Source: Caldifarciminota bacterium UBA2202
Lineage (GTDB): Bacteria > Hydrothermota > 32-111
Assembly: GCA_002327905.1 (NCBI GenBank)
Contig: DCUY01000097.1
Location: 15,938 to 44,804 of the forward strand
Reading direction: 5' to 3'
Length of the DNA stretch: 28,867 nt
Shown here: piece by piece, positions 8,950 through 16,461 of the stretch
How the letters are laid out: each line of letters opens with the position of its first letter
Numbering within the stretch: the stretch's first letter is position 1
Position numbers and translations under genes: made by a program
The notes under the pieces: generated by a model
Seen by the model: only the letters and a program-made list of their open reading frames with translations
The model's database searches: none
Told to the model about the DNA's origin: nothing

Positions 8950-9564
8950 ATGAAGGAAAAAAACAATAATGACTCCTCTGCTTATTACTCGAAGAGAATC
9001 AAAATATCCGTTTTTCTGACATTGCTCCTGTTTATTGTTCTCTTTGTTTTCAATCCTGCGTTAAATTCAACGCCATTCACAATGAAAGACGATTCCAAAG
9101 CTGTTGTTCTTCAGCCGATTATTGACCCTCTTAGGAAAATAACAGACATTCGGGATATTCCGAAACAATCTCTTCCCAAGAAAATAATTGAGACAGATGA
9201 TGCAAATAAAGTCACAGAGATTGACATTAACACCTCATTTGAGGATTCAGTGATTCAGAACAATGATAATGACAATATTATTTATACAGTTTATGAGACA
9301 GCTCCAAAGCTTTTAAACTCGCTTGAAGTAGTATATCCGGAAATGGCGAAAAAGATGGGCATAGAGGGTAATGTATTTTTGCGCATGATAGTGGAAAAAG
9401 ACGGAAGCGTCTCTTCAGTAGAGATTTTGAAATCGGATAATATGATACTTAATGAATCTGCCGTCAGTGCGGCTAAGAATCTGCTGTTTTCTCCCGCAAT
9501 GACAAGGGATATGCCTGTAAGATGCGTAATCACTCTTCCGATTATTTTCAGACTTACAAAGTAA
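8950..9564 (+). CDS. TonB-like protein (energy transducer, TonB C-terminal domain)
   Basis: A 204-residue protein with a short cytoplasmic N-terminus, one membrane helix (about residues 19-36), a linker of about 75 residues, and a C-terminal TonB fold (about 112-203). The fold is marked by VVYPEMAKKMGIEGNVFLR, the DGSVSSVEIL strand turn and FSPAMTRDMPVRC. TonB proteins carry proton-motive energy from ExbB/ExbD in the inner membrane to outer-membrane receptors. No exbB, exbD or receptor gene is nearby, so partners must be elsewhere. The linker is not strongly proline-rich, unlike classical TonB. A GGAGG lies just before the ATG. A possible weak promoter (TTGTAA...TATAGC, about 8902-8929) is not convincing. 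A perfect hairpin follows the stop. Confidence 0.85.
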   Translation: MKEKNNNDSSAYYSKRIKISVFLTLLLFIVLFVFNPALNSTPFTMKDDSKAVVLQPIIDPLRKITDIRDIPKQSLPKKIIETDDANKVTEIDINTSFEDSVIQNNDNDNIIYTVYETAPKLLNSLEVVYPEMAKKMGIEGNVFLRMIVEKDGSVSSVEILKSDNMILNESAVSAAKNLLFSPAMTRDMPVRCVITLPIIFRLTK

Positions 9565-9574
9565 AATGTTATAC

Positions 9575-9605
9575 TAACAGGGAGATTTTCAGAATCTCCC
9601 TGTTA
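9575..9605 (+). terminator. Perfect 13-bp hairpin after the TonB-like gene
   Basis: TAACAGGGAGATT at 9575-9587 pairs without mismatch with AATCTCCCTGTTA at 9593-9605 around a 5-base loop, starting ten bases after the stop codon. A T-run appears only about ten bases further on, so it is a probable rather than textbook terminator. Confidence 0.6.
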
Positions 9606-9660
9606 AACAACTGAAATATTTTTTAACGATTAATTTTTTTACATCCGGATAATGAAATAA

Positions 9661-9688
9661 TTGACTTTTATGCGAATGCTGTTACAAT
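9661..9688 (+). promoter_or_regulatory. Sigma-70-like promoter of the DUF1003 gene
   Basis: TTGACT at 9661-9666, a 16-base spacer, then TACAAT at 9683-9688. The start is expected near 9695, about 65 bases before the ATG at 9761. A perfect inverted repeat overlaps the spacer, the -10 element and the start site. Confidence 0.6.
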
Positions 9689-9709
9689 CAGTCTAATGAA
9701 CAGCATTCG
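9673..9709. promoter_or_regulatory. Candidate operator: 11-bp perfect inverted repeat across the promoter
   Basis: CGAATGCTGTT at 9673-9683 and AACAGCATTCG at 9699-9709 are exact inverted copies separated by 15 bases. One arm lies in the promoter spacer up to the first base of the -10 element; the other lies just after the predicted start site. Because the left arm is upstream of the start, an RNA hairpin is unlikely. A dimeric repressor site is the simpler reading. Confidence 0.45.
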
Positions 9710-9760
9710 ATTTATGAGATCTTTCAGACCTTGCTTAATTATTTCGAAAAAGGAGTGATT

Positions 9761-10459
9761 ATGGAAAAGATAAAATGCGATATATGCAATAAAGAATGCT
9801 CGGAATCTGAAATAATAAGCGGCAACAGCATCAGAAATGAAATAAAAAATCTTATAATAATTGATTATCCTTTATGGAGCGGTGCGAAGAATATATGCAA
9901 AAAAGATTATGATATGTACAGGATGAAGTATATTTCATCAATAATAGAAGAGGAGACGGGGGATATTCAAGAGCTTGAAAAGGATGTTCTAAACAGCATC
10001 AATCAAAATGAAATAATAACTTCAAACATCAATGATTCAATAAAAGAAAAATTGACAATTGGTGACAGAGTCGCAGACAAGATAGCCTCATTCGGAGGAA
10101 GCTGGAGATTCATTTTTTTATTCTTCGCGATTCTGTTCGCTTGGATAATTTTAAATACATACACTCTTTTGATGAAGCCCTTTGATCCGTTTCCGTATAT
10201 TCTTTTGAATCTTATTCTGTCATGTGTTGCCGCAATTCAGGCGCCTGTTATAATGATGAGCCAGAACCGTCAGGAGGTTAAAGACCGTTTGAGGTCGGAG
10301 AATGATTATAAAGTGAATTTAAAGGCGGAGATTGAAATAAAGACCCTTCATGAGAAGGTTGACCATCTGCTACTTGATCAATGGTCGAAGATGATGAGGA
10401 TTCAGCAGATGCAGATTGAGATGCTTGAAGAGATTAAGGACAGGGTGGAAAAAAAATAG
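9761..10459 (+). CDS. DUF1003 family membrane protein
   Basis: A 232-residue protein. The N-terminal part has Cys6, Cys9, Cys13 and Cys46, a pattern that could bind a metal, and a helical stretch (about 50-100). Then comes the DUF1003 core: GDRVADKIASFGGSW, a membrane helix (about 115-133), a short DPFP loop, a second helix (about 145-166), the conserved SQNRQ and a long C-terminal coiled coil (about 185-232). The family is widespread in bacteria and has no established function that I can name. The start at 9761 is chosen over an in-frame TTG at 9731 because AAAGGAGTG sits directly before it. The gene is single, with its own promoter, and convergent with the permease gene downstream. Confidence 0.9.
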   Translation: MEKIKCDICNKECSESEIISGNSIRNEIKNLIIIDYPLWSGAKNICKKDYDMYRMKYISSIIEEETGDIQELEKDVLNSINQNEIITSNINDSIKEKLTIGDRVADKIASFGGSWRFIFLFFAILFAWIILNTYTLLMKPFDPFPYILLNLILSCVAAIQAPVIMMSQNRQEVKDRLRSENDYKVNLKAEIEIKTLHEKVDHLLLDQWSKMMRIQQMQIEMLEEIKDRVEKK

Positions 10460-10509
10460 AATAAATTATTTCTATTCAAAATCCGGCTCAAAAACAAATC
10501 GACTTTTTT

Positions 10510-11796
10510 CTAAATTCTTATCAGATACCTAAAATAAATATAAATCGTTGAAATTGCAAGAGTGATGATGGTGATTATTGAACCGTATTTTGTGAATTCC
10601 CAAAATGATATTTTGTATCCATTCTTTTTTGCCAGACCCGCAGATACAACATTTGCGGATGCGCCTATAAGAGTTCCGTTTCCTCCGAGGCATGCTCCAA
10701 GAGCTAAAGACCACCAAAGAGGCTGGATTTTATCAGGACCGACATGGACACCGATGTCTTTAATAAGAGGAATCATTGTGGCGACATAGGGAATATTATC
10801 AATAAATGCGGAGAAGACACCTGAAATCCACAGAACGAGAAGAGATGTGCTCTTCATGTTTCCGTTTGTAAGATTCAAAACAAAGCTTGCGACCTTCTTT
10901 ATAATTCCAAGCTCCACGAGTCCTCCCACAAGAATAAATAGACCTATGAAGAAAAAAATTGTACCCCACTCCACATCATGAAAAAATTCATCAACCTCTT
11001 TTTCTCCCGTAAGAAGCATCAAGAGCCCCGCTCCAAATAAGGCTATTGTGGCAGGTTCAAGATTCAAAAAACCATGAATCAAAAAGCCCGCAATGACCAG
11101 AGAGAGAACTGTCAATGACTTTATCAGCAGTGGCTTGTTTTCAATGGATTTGCTCTCGTCAAAATCCATTATTCTCGCCTTTCTTTCATTTGAAATGCGC
11201 ATTTTCTTTCTGAAGAAGAGATAAATCAGTAAAGAGTAAACAATCATAATTATTATGATGATAGGAGTAAGATTGAAAAGAAAAGAATTAAAATCAAGAT
11301 TTGCCGCGCTTCCTATCATAATGTTCGGAGGATCTCCTATAAGAGTCGCTGTACCGCCGAGATTTGATGCTATTGCGCATGATATTACGAACGGAATCGG
11401 AGATATTCCGAGTTCGACTGCAATCAATATTGCAACAGGAGTTATTATCATTACTGTGGTGACATTGTCAAGAAATGCAGAAAATAATGCAGTGATAAGC
11501 GAGAGGAGTATCATTATATTAACAGGCTTTCCCCGTGAAATCTTCGCCGCTTTAATCGCAACATACTGAAAGAGTCCGGTCTTTTTTGTAATTCCCACTA
11601 TTACCATCATGCTTATAAGAAGAAAAATCACATTCCAGTCAATTGAAAGAAATGCAAGCTCTTGAGAGACAAAATGAAGAACCATGAATAATGCTCCGCC
11701 TAAAAGAGATAGTATTGTCTTATTGAATTTTTCTGTTGATATCAATATAAATATAATTACAAACAGAATGACGCCGATTATAGACTGATATCCCAT
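10510..11796 (-). CDS. ArsB/NhaD/SLC13-type ion permease
   Basis: A 428-residue, very hydrophobic protein with about 10-12 membrane helices and the inverted-repeat signature of the ion transporter superfamily. FSAFLDNVTTV (about 105-115) is matched in the second half by FSAFIDNIPYV (about 328-338), and GTATLIGDPPNIMIG (about 148-162) by GTLIGASANVV (about 374-384). Members include NhaD sodium/proton antiporters, ArsB, the P protein and dicarboxylate carriers, so the substrate (Na+, organic anion or other) is not settled. It starts three bases after the stop of the EIIA/CBS gene, with GAGGAG inside that gene's last codons, so the two are almost certainly co-translated. The CBS partner suggests control by a nucleotide or ionic signal. 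Confidence 0.88.
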   Translation of the reverse strand: MGYQSIIGVILFVIIFILISTEKFNKTILSLLGGALFMVLHFVSQELAFLSIDWNVIFLLISMMVIVGITKKTGLFQYVAIKAAKISRGKPVNIMILLSLITALFSAFLDNVTTVMIITPVAILIAVELGISPIPFVISCAIASNLGGTATLIGDPPNIMIGSAANLDFNSFLFNLTPIIIIIMIVYSLLIYLFFRKKMRISNERKARIMDFDESKSIENKPLLIKSLTVLSLVIAGFLIHGFLNLEPATIALFGAGLLMLLTGEKEVDEFFHDVEWGTIFFFIGLFILVGGLVELGIIKKVASFVLNLTNGNMKSTSLLVLWISGVFSAFIDNIPYVATMIPLIKDIGVHVGPDKIQPLWWSLALGACLGGNGTLIGASANVVSAGLAKKNGYKISFWEFTKYGSIITIITLAISTIYIYFRYLIRI

Positions 11797-11799
11797 TTT

Positions 11800-12687
11800 T
11801 CAGCTCCTCAAAATCTTATTTAAAATATCCATGTAGCTCACAACACCCACAATGACATTATCTTCCACCACAGGAATCTGTCTTTTATTGTTCTGAGTCA
11901 GTTCAAATGCCGCCTCAATCACAGATGAATTTTTTGAGAGAACAACAGTGGGCTTCTTCATAATATTCTTGACAGGTATTTCGTCTTCATGCTGTAAAAA
12001 ACCGTCAAAGGGTTCAAGAGTGTTCAGGAACCTCAAATTGCTGAGCATCTGCGCGTAATTCGGTATTCCAGATTTTATAACATCGAGGACAGTCACTTCT
12101 CCTGCCATTCTACCGTCTTTAACTACAGGTATATAGCTTGTATTATGCTTGAACATCAAATCAATAAGCTCTTTAATGTTTGAATCAGGACTTATGCTGA
12201 TAATATCCTTTGACATGATGTCTTCAATTGTGAGGTTTTTCTTGACCAAAAATTCTCTCTCTCTCACGAAATCTATAAAATCCGCCCCATTCTTTGCAGT
12301 CTTCAATTTTTTGAAAAAATCTTCGTCTTTAAGAATCTGCGCAAAGGCGGATAGAACATTCAAATATAAACCGGATGCTGTATTTGATGCAAGAATAAGA
12401 GTTATCATCTTTGCATTTAAAGCATTCGGGAAAGAAGGGATGCCCACAATTATTATGAAATCTTTAAATTCCTCGACTCTCACATGAGGCACAAACAAGC
12501 CGCTGTCAAAAACAGTAGAGGATATCGCCTCTCTCTCCATGATTTTTTTAAATAGAGAGTCTTTGTCAATTTCATATTTGTAATATTTGTATGCTTCATT
12601 GAGCATATCCTTAATAACCTGCTCTTTGCTGTCAGCCCTGCAGTCTATCTTTACAAGAACGGGATTCAATAGACTTGCGAGTTTCAT
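11800..12687 (-). CDS. PTS EIIA-like / tandem CBS domain regulatory protein
   Basis: A 295-residue soluble protein. Residues 1-145 resemble the mannitol/fructose-type EIIA domain, with the phospho-acceptor His68 in GLFVPHVR preceded by REAISSTV. Residues about 152-205 and 238-293 are two CBS domains (IMSKDIISISP, SYIPVVKDGRMAGEVTVLDV; IMKKPTVVL, QIPVVEDNVIVGVVSYMDIL) that usually bind adenine nucleotides. No EIIB or EIIC is nearby, so it is likely a regulator rather than a sugar-uptake component. The start at 12687 is preferred because GGAGGT precedes it at 7-base spacing and the predicted transcript begins near 12709, which excludes an upstream in-frame ATG at 12735. It precedes the permease gene and probably gates it. 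Confidence 0.85.
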   Translation of the reverse strand: MKLASLLNPVLVKIDCRADSKEQVIKDMLNEAYKYYKYEIDKDSLFKKIMEREAISSTVFDSGLFVPHVRVEEFKDFIIIVGIPSFPNALNAKMITLILASNTASGLYLNVLSAFAQILKDEDFFKKLKTAKNGADFIDFVREREFLVKKNLTIEDIMSKDIISISPDSNIKELIDLMFKHNTSYIPVVKDGRMAGEVTVLDVIKSGIPNYAQMLSNLRFLNTLEPFDGFLQHEDEIPVKNIMKKPTVVLSKNSSVIEAAFELTQNNKRQIPVVEDNVIVGVVSYMDILNKILRS

Positions 12688-12715
12688 AAGACCTCCAAGT
12701 TTCATTTTTCGTGAT

Positions 12716-12743
12716 ATTCTACCCTCATTGTGCATAATGTCAA
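12716..12743 (-). promoter_or_regulatory. Sigma-70-like promoter of the EIIA/CBS-permease operon
   Basis: Read on the minus strand: TTGACA at 12743-12738, a 16-base spacer, then TAGAAT at 12721-12716. The start is expected near 12709, giving a leader of about 22 bases that includes GGAGGT. It is divergent from the promoter at 12817. Confidence 0.6.
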
Positions 12744-12816
12744 TAGAGTGATGTTTTTGATTCTATCCTGCAATTAACAGAGGAATAGGCGCACAGGGGA
12801 TTGAAAATACATATAT

Positions 12817-12845
12817 TTGACTTTTATATATTTATATGATAAAAT
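12817..12845 (+). promoter_or_regulatory. Sigma-70-like promoter, leaderless arrangement, of the long plus-strand run
   Basis: TTGACT at 12817-12822, a 17-base spacer, then TAAAAT at 12840-12845. The predicted start, about 12852, is at most a few bases from the ATG at 12854. No Shine-Dalgarno sequence is present. This is the only convincing promoter I see for the 17 genes that follow. Confidence 0.55.
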
Positions 12846-12853
12846 AAAACATT

Positions 12854-13783
12854 ATGAAGTATTTATTCGGCCCTGTGCCGTCGAGACGGCTGGGTTATTC
12901 ATTAGGTATTGACCTTGTACCCCCCAAAACATGTACTTTTGACTGCATTTATTGTGAAGTTGGAAAGACAACCAATCTTACTGTTGAGAGGCAGGATTTC
13001 AATAATTCAAAAGATATAATCCAAGAGACAAAGGATTTTCTGTCAAAATATACAGGGAGAATCGACTTCATAACCTTTACCGGCTCCGGAGAGCCCACTC
13101 TTAATATTAAAATGGGATATATAGCAGATGAGATAAAAAAAATCACATCCATTCCTCTTGCACTTATAACAAACACAGCCCTGTTCAGCAGGGAGGATGT
13201 TAGGCGCGAAGCAATGAAATTTGATGTGATTTTACCCTCTCTTGATTCAGTTATTGATGATTCATTCAGAGAAGTAAATAGGCCACATAAAAAAATCAAA
13301 TTAAATGATGTGATAAACGGATTGTCATTATTTGCTGATGAATACAAGGGGAAGATTCTTCTTGAAATACTCTTTGTCAAGGGAGTGAATGACTCTGATA
13401 AAGAGATAATGGCGCTAAGAAGAATTCTTGAAAAAATTCATGTTGACAAAGTTCAGATAAATACTGTTGTTAGGCCTCCCGCGTATTCAAATGCAAAACC
13501 TATAGATGAGAGTGACAGAGAGAGGATAAAGAATCTCCTTGGAGACAAAGTGGAGGTTGAACTTGCATTCAATGCCGGAATTGTTAAGAAAACGAATGCA
13601 TCCGAAGATGATGTAAAGAGTATGCTTCAGAGGCGTCCCTGCACTTATGATCAGATTTCCTCTGCTCTCGGAATTCCGGGAGACGAGTTGAATATAATTA
13701 TAAAAAATCTTGAAAAAGCAAATGTGATAAGAGTGGATAAATTCGGCGAAGAATTTTATTACAGCGTCAAAACAAATGAATGA
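12854..13783 (+). CDS. Radical SAM protein (COG0731-like)
   Basis: A 309-residue radical SAM enzyme. It opens with FGPVPSRRLGYSLGIDLVP, typical of the COG0731 (wybutosine-synthesis-related) branch. The iron-sulphur cluster ligands are Cys27, Cys31 and Cys34 (CTFDCIYC), and a GSGEPT motif (about 77-82) contacts S-adenosylmethionine. After the barrel, residues about 250-305 look like a winged-helix domain (TYDQISSALGIPGDELNIIIKNLEK), so it may bind nucleic acid or a regulatory partner. The reaction is unknown; this branch is poorly characterised. The message appears leaderless. The end overlaps the antiporter start by eight bases, suggesting translational coupling. Confidence 0.88.
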   Translation: MKYLFGPVPSRRLGYSLGIDLVPPKTCTFDCIYCEVGKTTNLTVERQDFNNSKDIIQETKDFLSKYTGRIDFITFTGSGEPTLNIKMGYIADEIKKITSIPLALITNTALFSREDVRREAMKFDVILPSLDSVIDDSFREVNRPHKKIKLNDVINGLSLFADEYKGKILLEILFVKGVNDSDKEIMALRRILEKIHVDKVQINTVVRPPAYSNAKPIDESDRERIKNLLGDKVEVELAFNAGIVKKTNASEDDVKSMLQRRPCTYDQISSALGIPGDELNIIIKNLEKANVIRVDKFGEEFYYSVKTNE

Positions 13784-14903
13784 AATATTGATATTAGGAT
13801 TCATTCTTCTTGTAACAAAACTTGTGAGCGAGCTCTTCCTCCGCCTCAAAATGCCCACCGTAATAGGTGTTATACTATCCGGAATAGTCTGCGGTCCGCT
13901 TCTTAATATAATTCAAGTTGACAACAACATTCTTTTTCTCTCTGAACTTGGAATTTTATTTTTGATGTTTACAGCAGGTCTTGAAACGGATCTTGCAAAT
14001 ATGAAAAAACAGGGAAAGGCATCTCTTCTTGCGGCTTTTGCCGGAGTCTTTGCGCCTTTGGCAATGTCATTTTTGTTCATGTTTTTCGGAATGAGCATTA
14101 AGACATCCTATGTGATAGGACTCACTTTGACAGCCACTTCAGTCTCCATTACAGTAATGACACTCCTTGAAATAGGAAAGCTCAATACAAGAAGCGGCAC
14201 CACAATACTCGGAGCGGCAGTTATAGATGATGTTATTGCAATCATACTGCTTACAGTCTCTTTCGTATTTTTGTTTCACTCCGGCAATATTTTTATGGTT
14301 ATAGGCAAATTCGGCCTTCTTGCCGTTGTTATAATTGCAATATATAAGTATATAATAAATGGGGTATTAAGAATATCTTCAAAATTTAAGGCGCCGGATA
14401 CTATATTAGCCGTATCTGTTATTTTCATGCTATTTCTGTCATACTTCTCAGAATCTATGGGGGTTGCCGGAATAACAGGTGCGTATGTAGCGGGAGTATC
14501 CATAACGCAGACCCATTTCAGAAGAAGGATAACCGAAGGGGTAAATACTATAGTAAATACTCTTTTTATATCAATGTTCTTCTTTGTTGTCGGACTTAAG
14601 ACATCTCTGAATATGGGAGATCTGAACATTTTAATCACTGCGATTTTGATTGTGATATCAATTCTCGGGAAGGTCCTCGGTTCCGGAACAGCATGTCTTT
14701 TATCAGGAATGACTTTCGATGAATCTTTTAAGGTGGGAGTTGGAATGATACCGAGAGGAGAGGTGGGACTGGTCATTGCATCAATGGCATTCAACAATAA
14801 TTTCATAGACCAGACAATATACAACTCATTCGTTATTATGATACTTCTCACAACTATGATAACGCCTATATGGCTCAACATTCTTTATAAAAAGAACAAA
14901 TAG
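13776..14903 (+). CDS. CPA2-type cation/proton antiporter (membrane domain only)
   Basis: A 375-residue membrane protein with about 12 helices, matching the CPA2 (Kef/NapA) Na+ or K+/H+ exchanger fold. The ion-binding pair Asp151-Asp152 in AAVIDDVIAI resembles the electrogenic NapA/NhaA type, and IPRGEVGLV (Arg327-Glu329) is the conserved late-helix motif. It has no C-terminal TrkA/KTN domain, unlike KefB and KefC, so nucleotide control would have to come in trans. The PII-like gene eight bases downstream is a good candidate for that role. The start overlaps the radical SAM gene. Whether the cation is Na+ or K+ cannot be told from sequence alone. Confidence 0.9.
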   Translation: MNEILILGFILLVTKLVSELFLRLKMPTVIGVILSGIVCGPLLNIIQVDNNILFLSELGILFLMFTAGLETDLANMKKQGKASLLAAFAGVFAPLAMSFLFMFFGMSIKTSYVIGLTLTATSVSITVMTLLEIGKLNTRSGTTILGAAVIDDVIAIILLTVSFVFLFHSGNIFMVIGKFGLLAVVIIAIYKYIINGVLRISSKFKAPDTILAVSVIFMLFLSYFSESMGVAGITGAYVAGVSITQTHFRRRITEGVNTIVNTLFISMFFFVVGLKTSLNMGDLNILITAILIVISILGKVLGSGTACLLSGMTFDESFKVGVGMIPRGEVGLVIASMAFNNNFIDQTIYNSFVIMILLTTMITPIWLNILYKKNK

Positions 14904-14911
14904 GAGGATGT

Positions 14912-15259
14912 ATGTATCTTCTAATAGTTATATTGAACAATGAAAAGCACTTTGAAGACTTGCTTCAGGCGTATGTGGAAGTGGGTATAAGCGATGCAAC
15001 GGTTCTTGAATCTCAATCAATAAACGACACGGTGGGTTCTCAGGTTCCGATTTTTGCTGGACTGAAATATTCAATGGGAGATTCAAAACCGTATTCAAAG
15101 ACAATTTTATCCATTATCATTGATAAACAACAAGTTGATTATCTGGTGAAGATTCTTGACGACGCGGGTATAGACATAAATGAACCGGGGAGCATAAGAA
15201 TTATGACTTTGAAACTTGACAATGTTTACGGAAAACCGAAGGAGTTTGATCTTGAATAA
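14912..15259 (+). CDS. Small PII-like signalling protein
   Basis: A 115-residue protein with the beta-alpha-beta layout of the PII/GlnB-like (ferredoxin-like) fold. There is a first strand YLLIVILN, a helix, a strand with DATVLES, a segment SQVPIFAGLKYSM where PII proteins have the T-loop, a strand TILSIIID, a second helix and the final GSIRIMTLKLDNVYG strand. It lacks the canonical T-loop tyrosine region of GlnB, so control by uridylylation is unlikely. PII-like proteins usually bind nucleotides or small ligands as trimers and control a membrane partner. Its start, with AGGAGG overlapping the antiporter stop, implies tight coupling with that antiporter. Confidence 0.75.
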   Translation: MYLLIVILNNEKHFEDLLQAYVEVGISDATVLESQSINDTVGSQVPIFAGLKYSMGDSKPYSKTILSIIIDKQQVDYLVKILDDAGIDINEPGSIRIMTLKLDNVYGKPKEFDLE

Positions 15260-16460
15260 AATGTTTTTATTTTTAATTCTCTTTATTCCTGCAATATTGA
15301 GCGCCTATGTGACACAGGAGTATCTAGACTCGGAATACATTGTTGATGAATTTTCATCTTCATTCATAAGAGATGAATTTCATGATTTTCTCACAGGAGA
15401 GAACAGGGTCATAATTTCAGGAGGATGCTACAATGTCCAACAGCTGTCAATGAAATCAATGCTCAAGCTGTTAATACCGATAAGTTCAGTTGTGGATTTC
15501 AGATTGAATCAAGTTTATTATGATGATTTTGAATTTAATGAAAAGATTTTTAATTTCGGCCTCACTTTCCGCATATCGGATTTTGCGTATCTCGGATTTT
15601 TGGCGAATCCGACATTCTATAAAAAAGAATCGGATTTTTCTGTAATAGCAGGAATTTCAGGATACAACACAAAAAATACCGCAGTCTTCACATTCGATAA
15701 TTTCGATAATGATTATTCCCACAAGGATTGGAATGAAATTCTTACTTATCCGAGGATATATATTAAACAGCCTTATTCACTCTACCTTGAATCAACAGGC
15801 TATCTCAAAAAACTCTCATTCTACACTCTATTTTTCAGAAGGTTTTCTTCATCTGAAGAGCATTATCATTTTGATGCGTCTCTTGATTCATTCATATATG
15901 ACTATAAAGCCGACTCTGCGGTGATGTTTCTCACAACAGGATACAGATATTCAAAAGAGATGAAGAAAATAGAATTTGAAGCTGGATGCGCAATGACAGC
16001 CCTTCTTATGGAGAATGCGTATTCAAATTCTTCCTATTCCTCTGATGAAAACGATAAGAGAATAAACCTATCAGGATATCTGACAGGGAGAAAAAATAAT
16101 TTTATAGGAGAAATTTACGGCCAATTCGGAAGAAGGATTGTGGATTCTCTCTATGAAAAGACAGACTGGCTCATTTCAGCCGGAACTCAGTATAGATGGA
16201 GATTTATAGATATTTCTCTTAAGCAGGCATTCTCAAATCTGAATTCTGTTATTCTTCCCGATTCCATACTCAAAGATTCTCCGCAGTCGCGCCTCATTCT
16301 CACACTGACATACCGCATAAATGAGAATGCTCATTTTACCGCAAGGAAGGGTTTTGAAACAGACAAGAGGGATATTGAGAATGGAGGAAAGTATTTCTTC
16401 TATGACAAAGGGTATATACAGTTTTACATGAATTTCGATAATTTTCTAAAAAGGGGATAG
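15252..16460 (+). CDS. Putative outer-membrane beta-barrel protein
   Basis: A 402-residue protein that I do not recognise by family. It has a signal peptide (KMFLFLILFIPAILSAYV) followed by many alternating hydrophobic/polar segments rich in Tyr, Phe, Ser and Asp (for example IFNFGLTFRISDFAYLGFL and FIGEIYGQFGRRIV) and ends in a strand with Phe near the C-terminus. This is typical of an outer-membrane beta-barrel. I chose the TTG at 15252 because AAGGAG lies seven bases before it; the next ATG at 15261 is too far, and an earlier in-frame ATG at 15216 would put a polar stretch before the signal peptide. It overlaps the PII-like gene by eight bases and ends one base before murA. Confidence 0.7.
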   Translation: MNKMFLFLILFIPAILSAYVTQEYLDSEYIVDEFSSSFIRDEFHDFLTGENRVIISGGCYNVQQLSMKSMLKLLIPISSVVDFRLNQVYYDDFEFNEKIFNFGLTFRISDFAYLGFLANPTFYKKESDFSVIAGISGYNTKNTAVFTFDNFDNDYSHKDWNEILTYPRIYIKQPYSLYLESTGYLKKLSFYTLFFRRFSSSEEHYHFDASLDSFIYDYKADSAVMFLTTGYRYSKEMKKIEFEAGCAMTALLMENAYSNSSYSSDENDKRINLSGYLTGRKNNFIGEIYGQFGRRIVDSLYEKTDWLISAGTQYRWRFIDISLKQAFSNLNSVILPDSILKDSPQSRLILTLTYRINENAHFTARKGFETDKRDIENGGKYFFYDKGYIQFYMNFDNFLKRG

Positions 16461-16461
16461 T

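Noticed and set aside
12688..12735. Longer N-terminus for the EIIA/CBS protein starting at 12735
   Set aside because: The predicted transcript starts near 12709, and GGAGGT is correctly spaced for the ATG at 12687.
13776..14903. Antiporter as a truncated KefB/KefC
   Set aside because: The membrane domain is complete and ends naturally. Many CPA2 proteins lack the TrkA-type domain, so no truncation is needed to explain it.
15216..15251. Earlier in-frame ATG for the outer-membrane-like protein
   Set aside because: It would add a polar stretch in front of a clear signal peptide and lies inside the PII-like gene. AAGGAG is correctly placed for the TTG at 15252.
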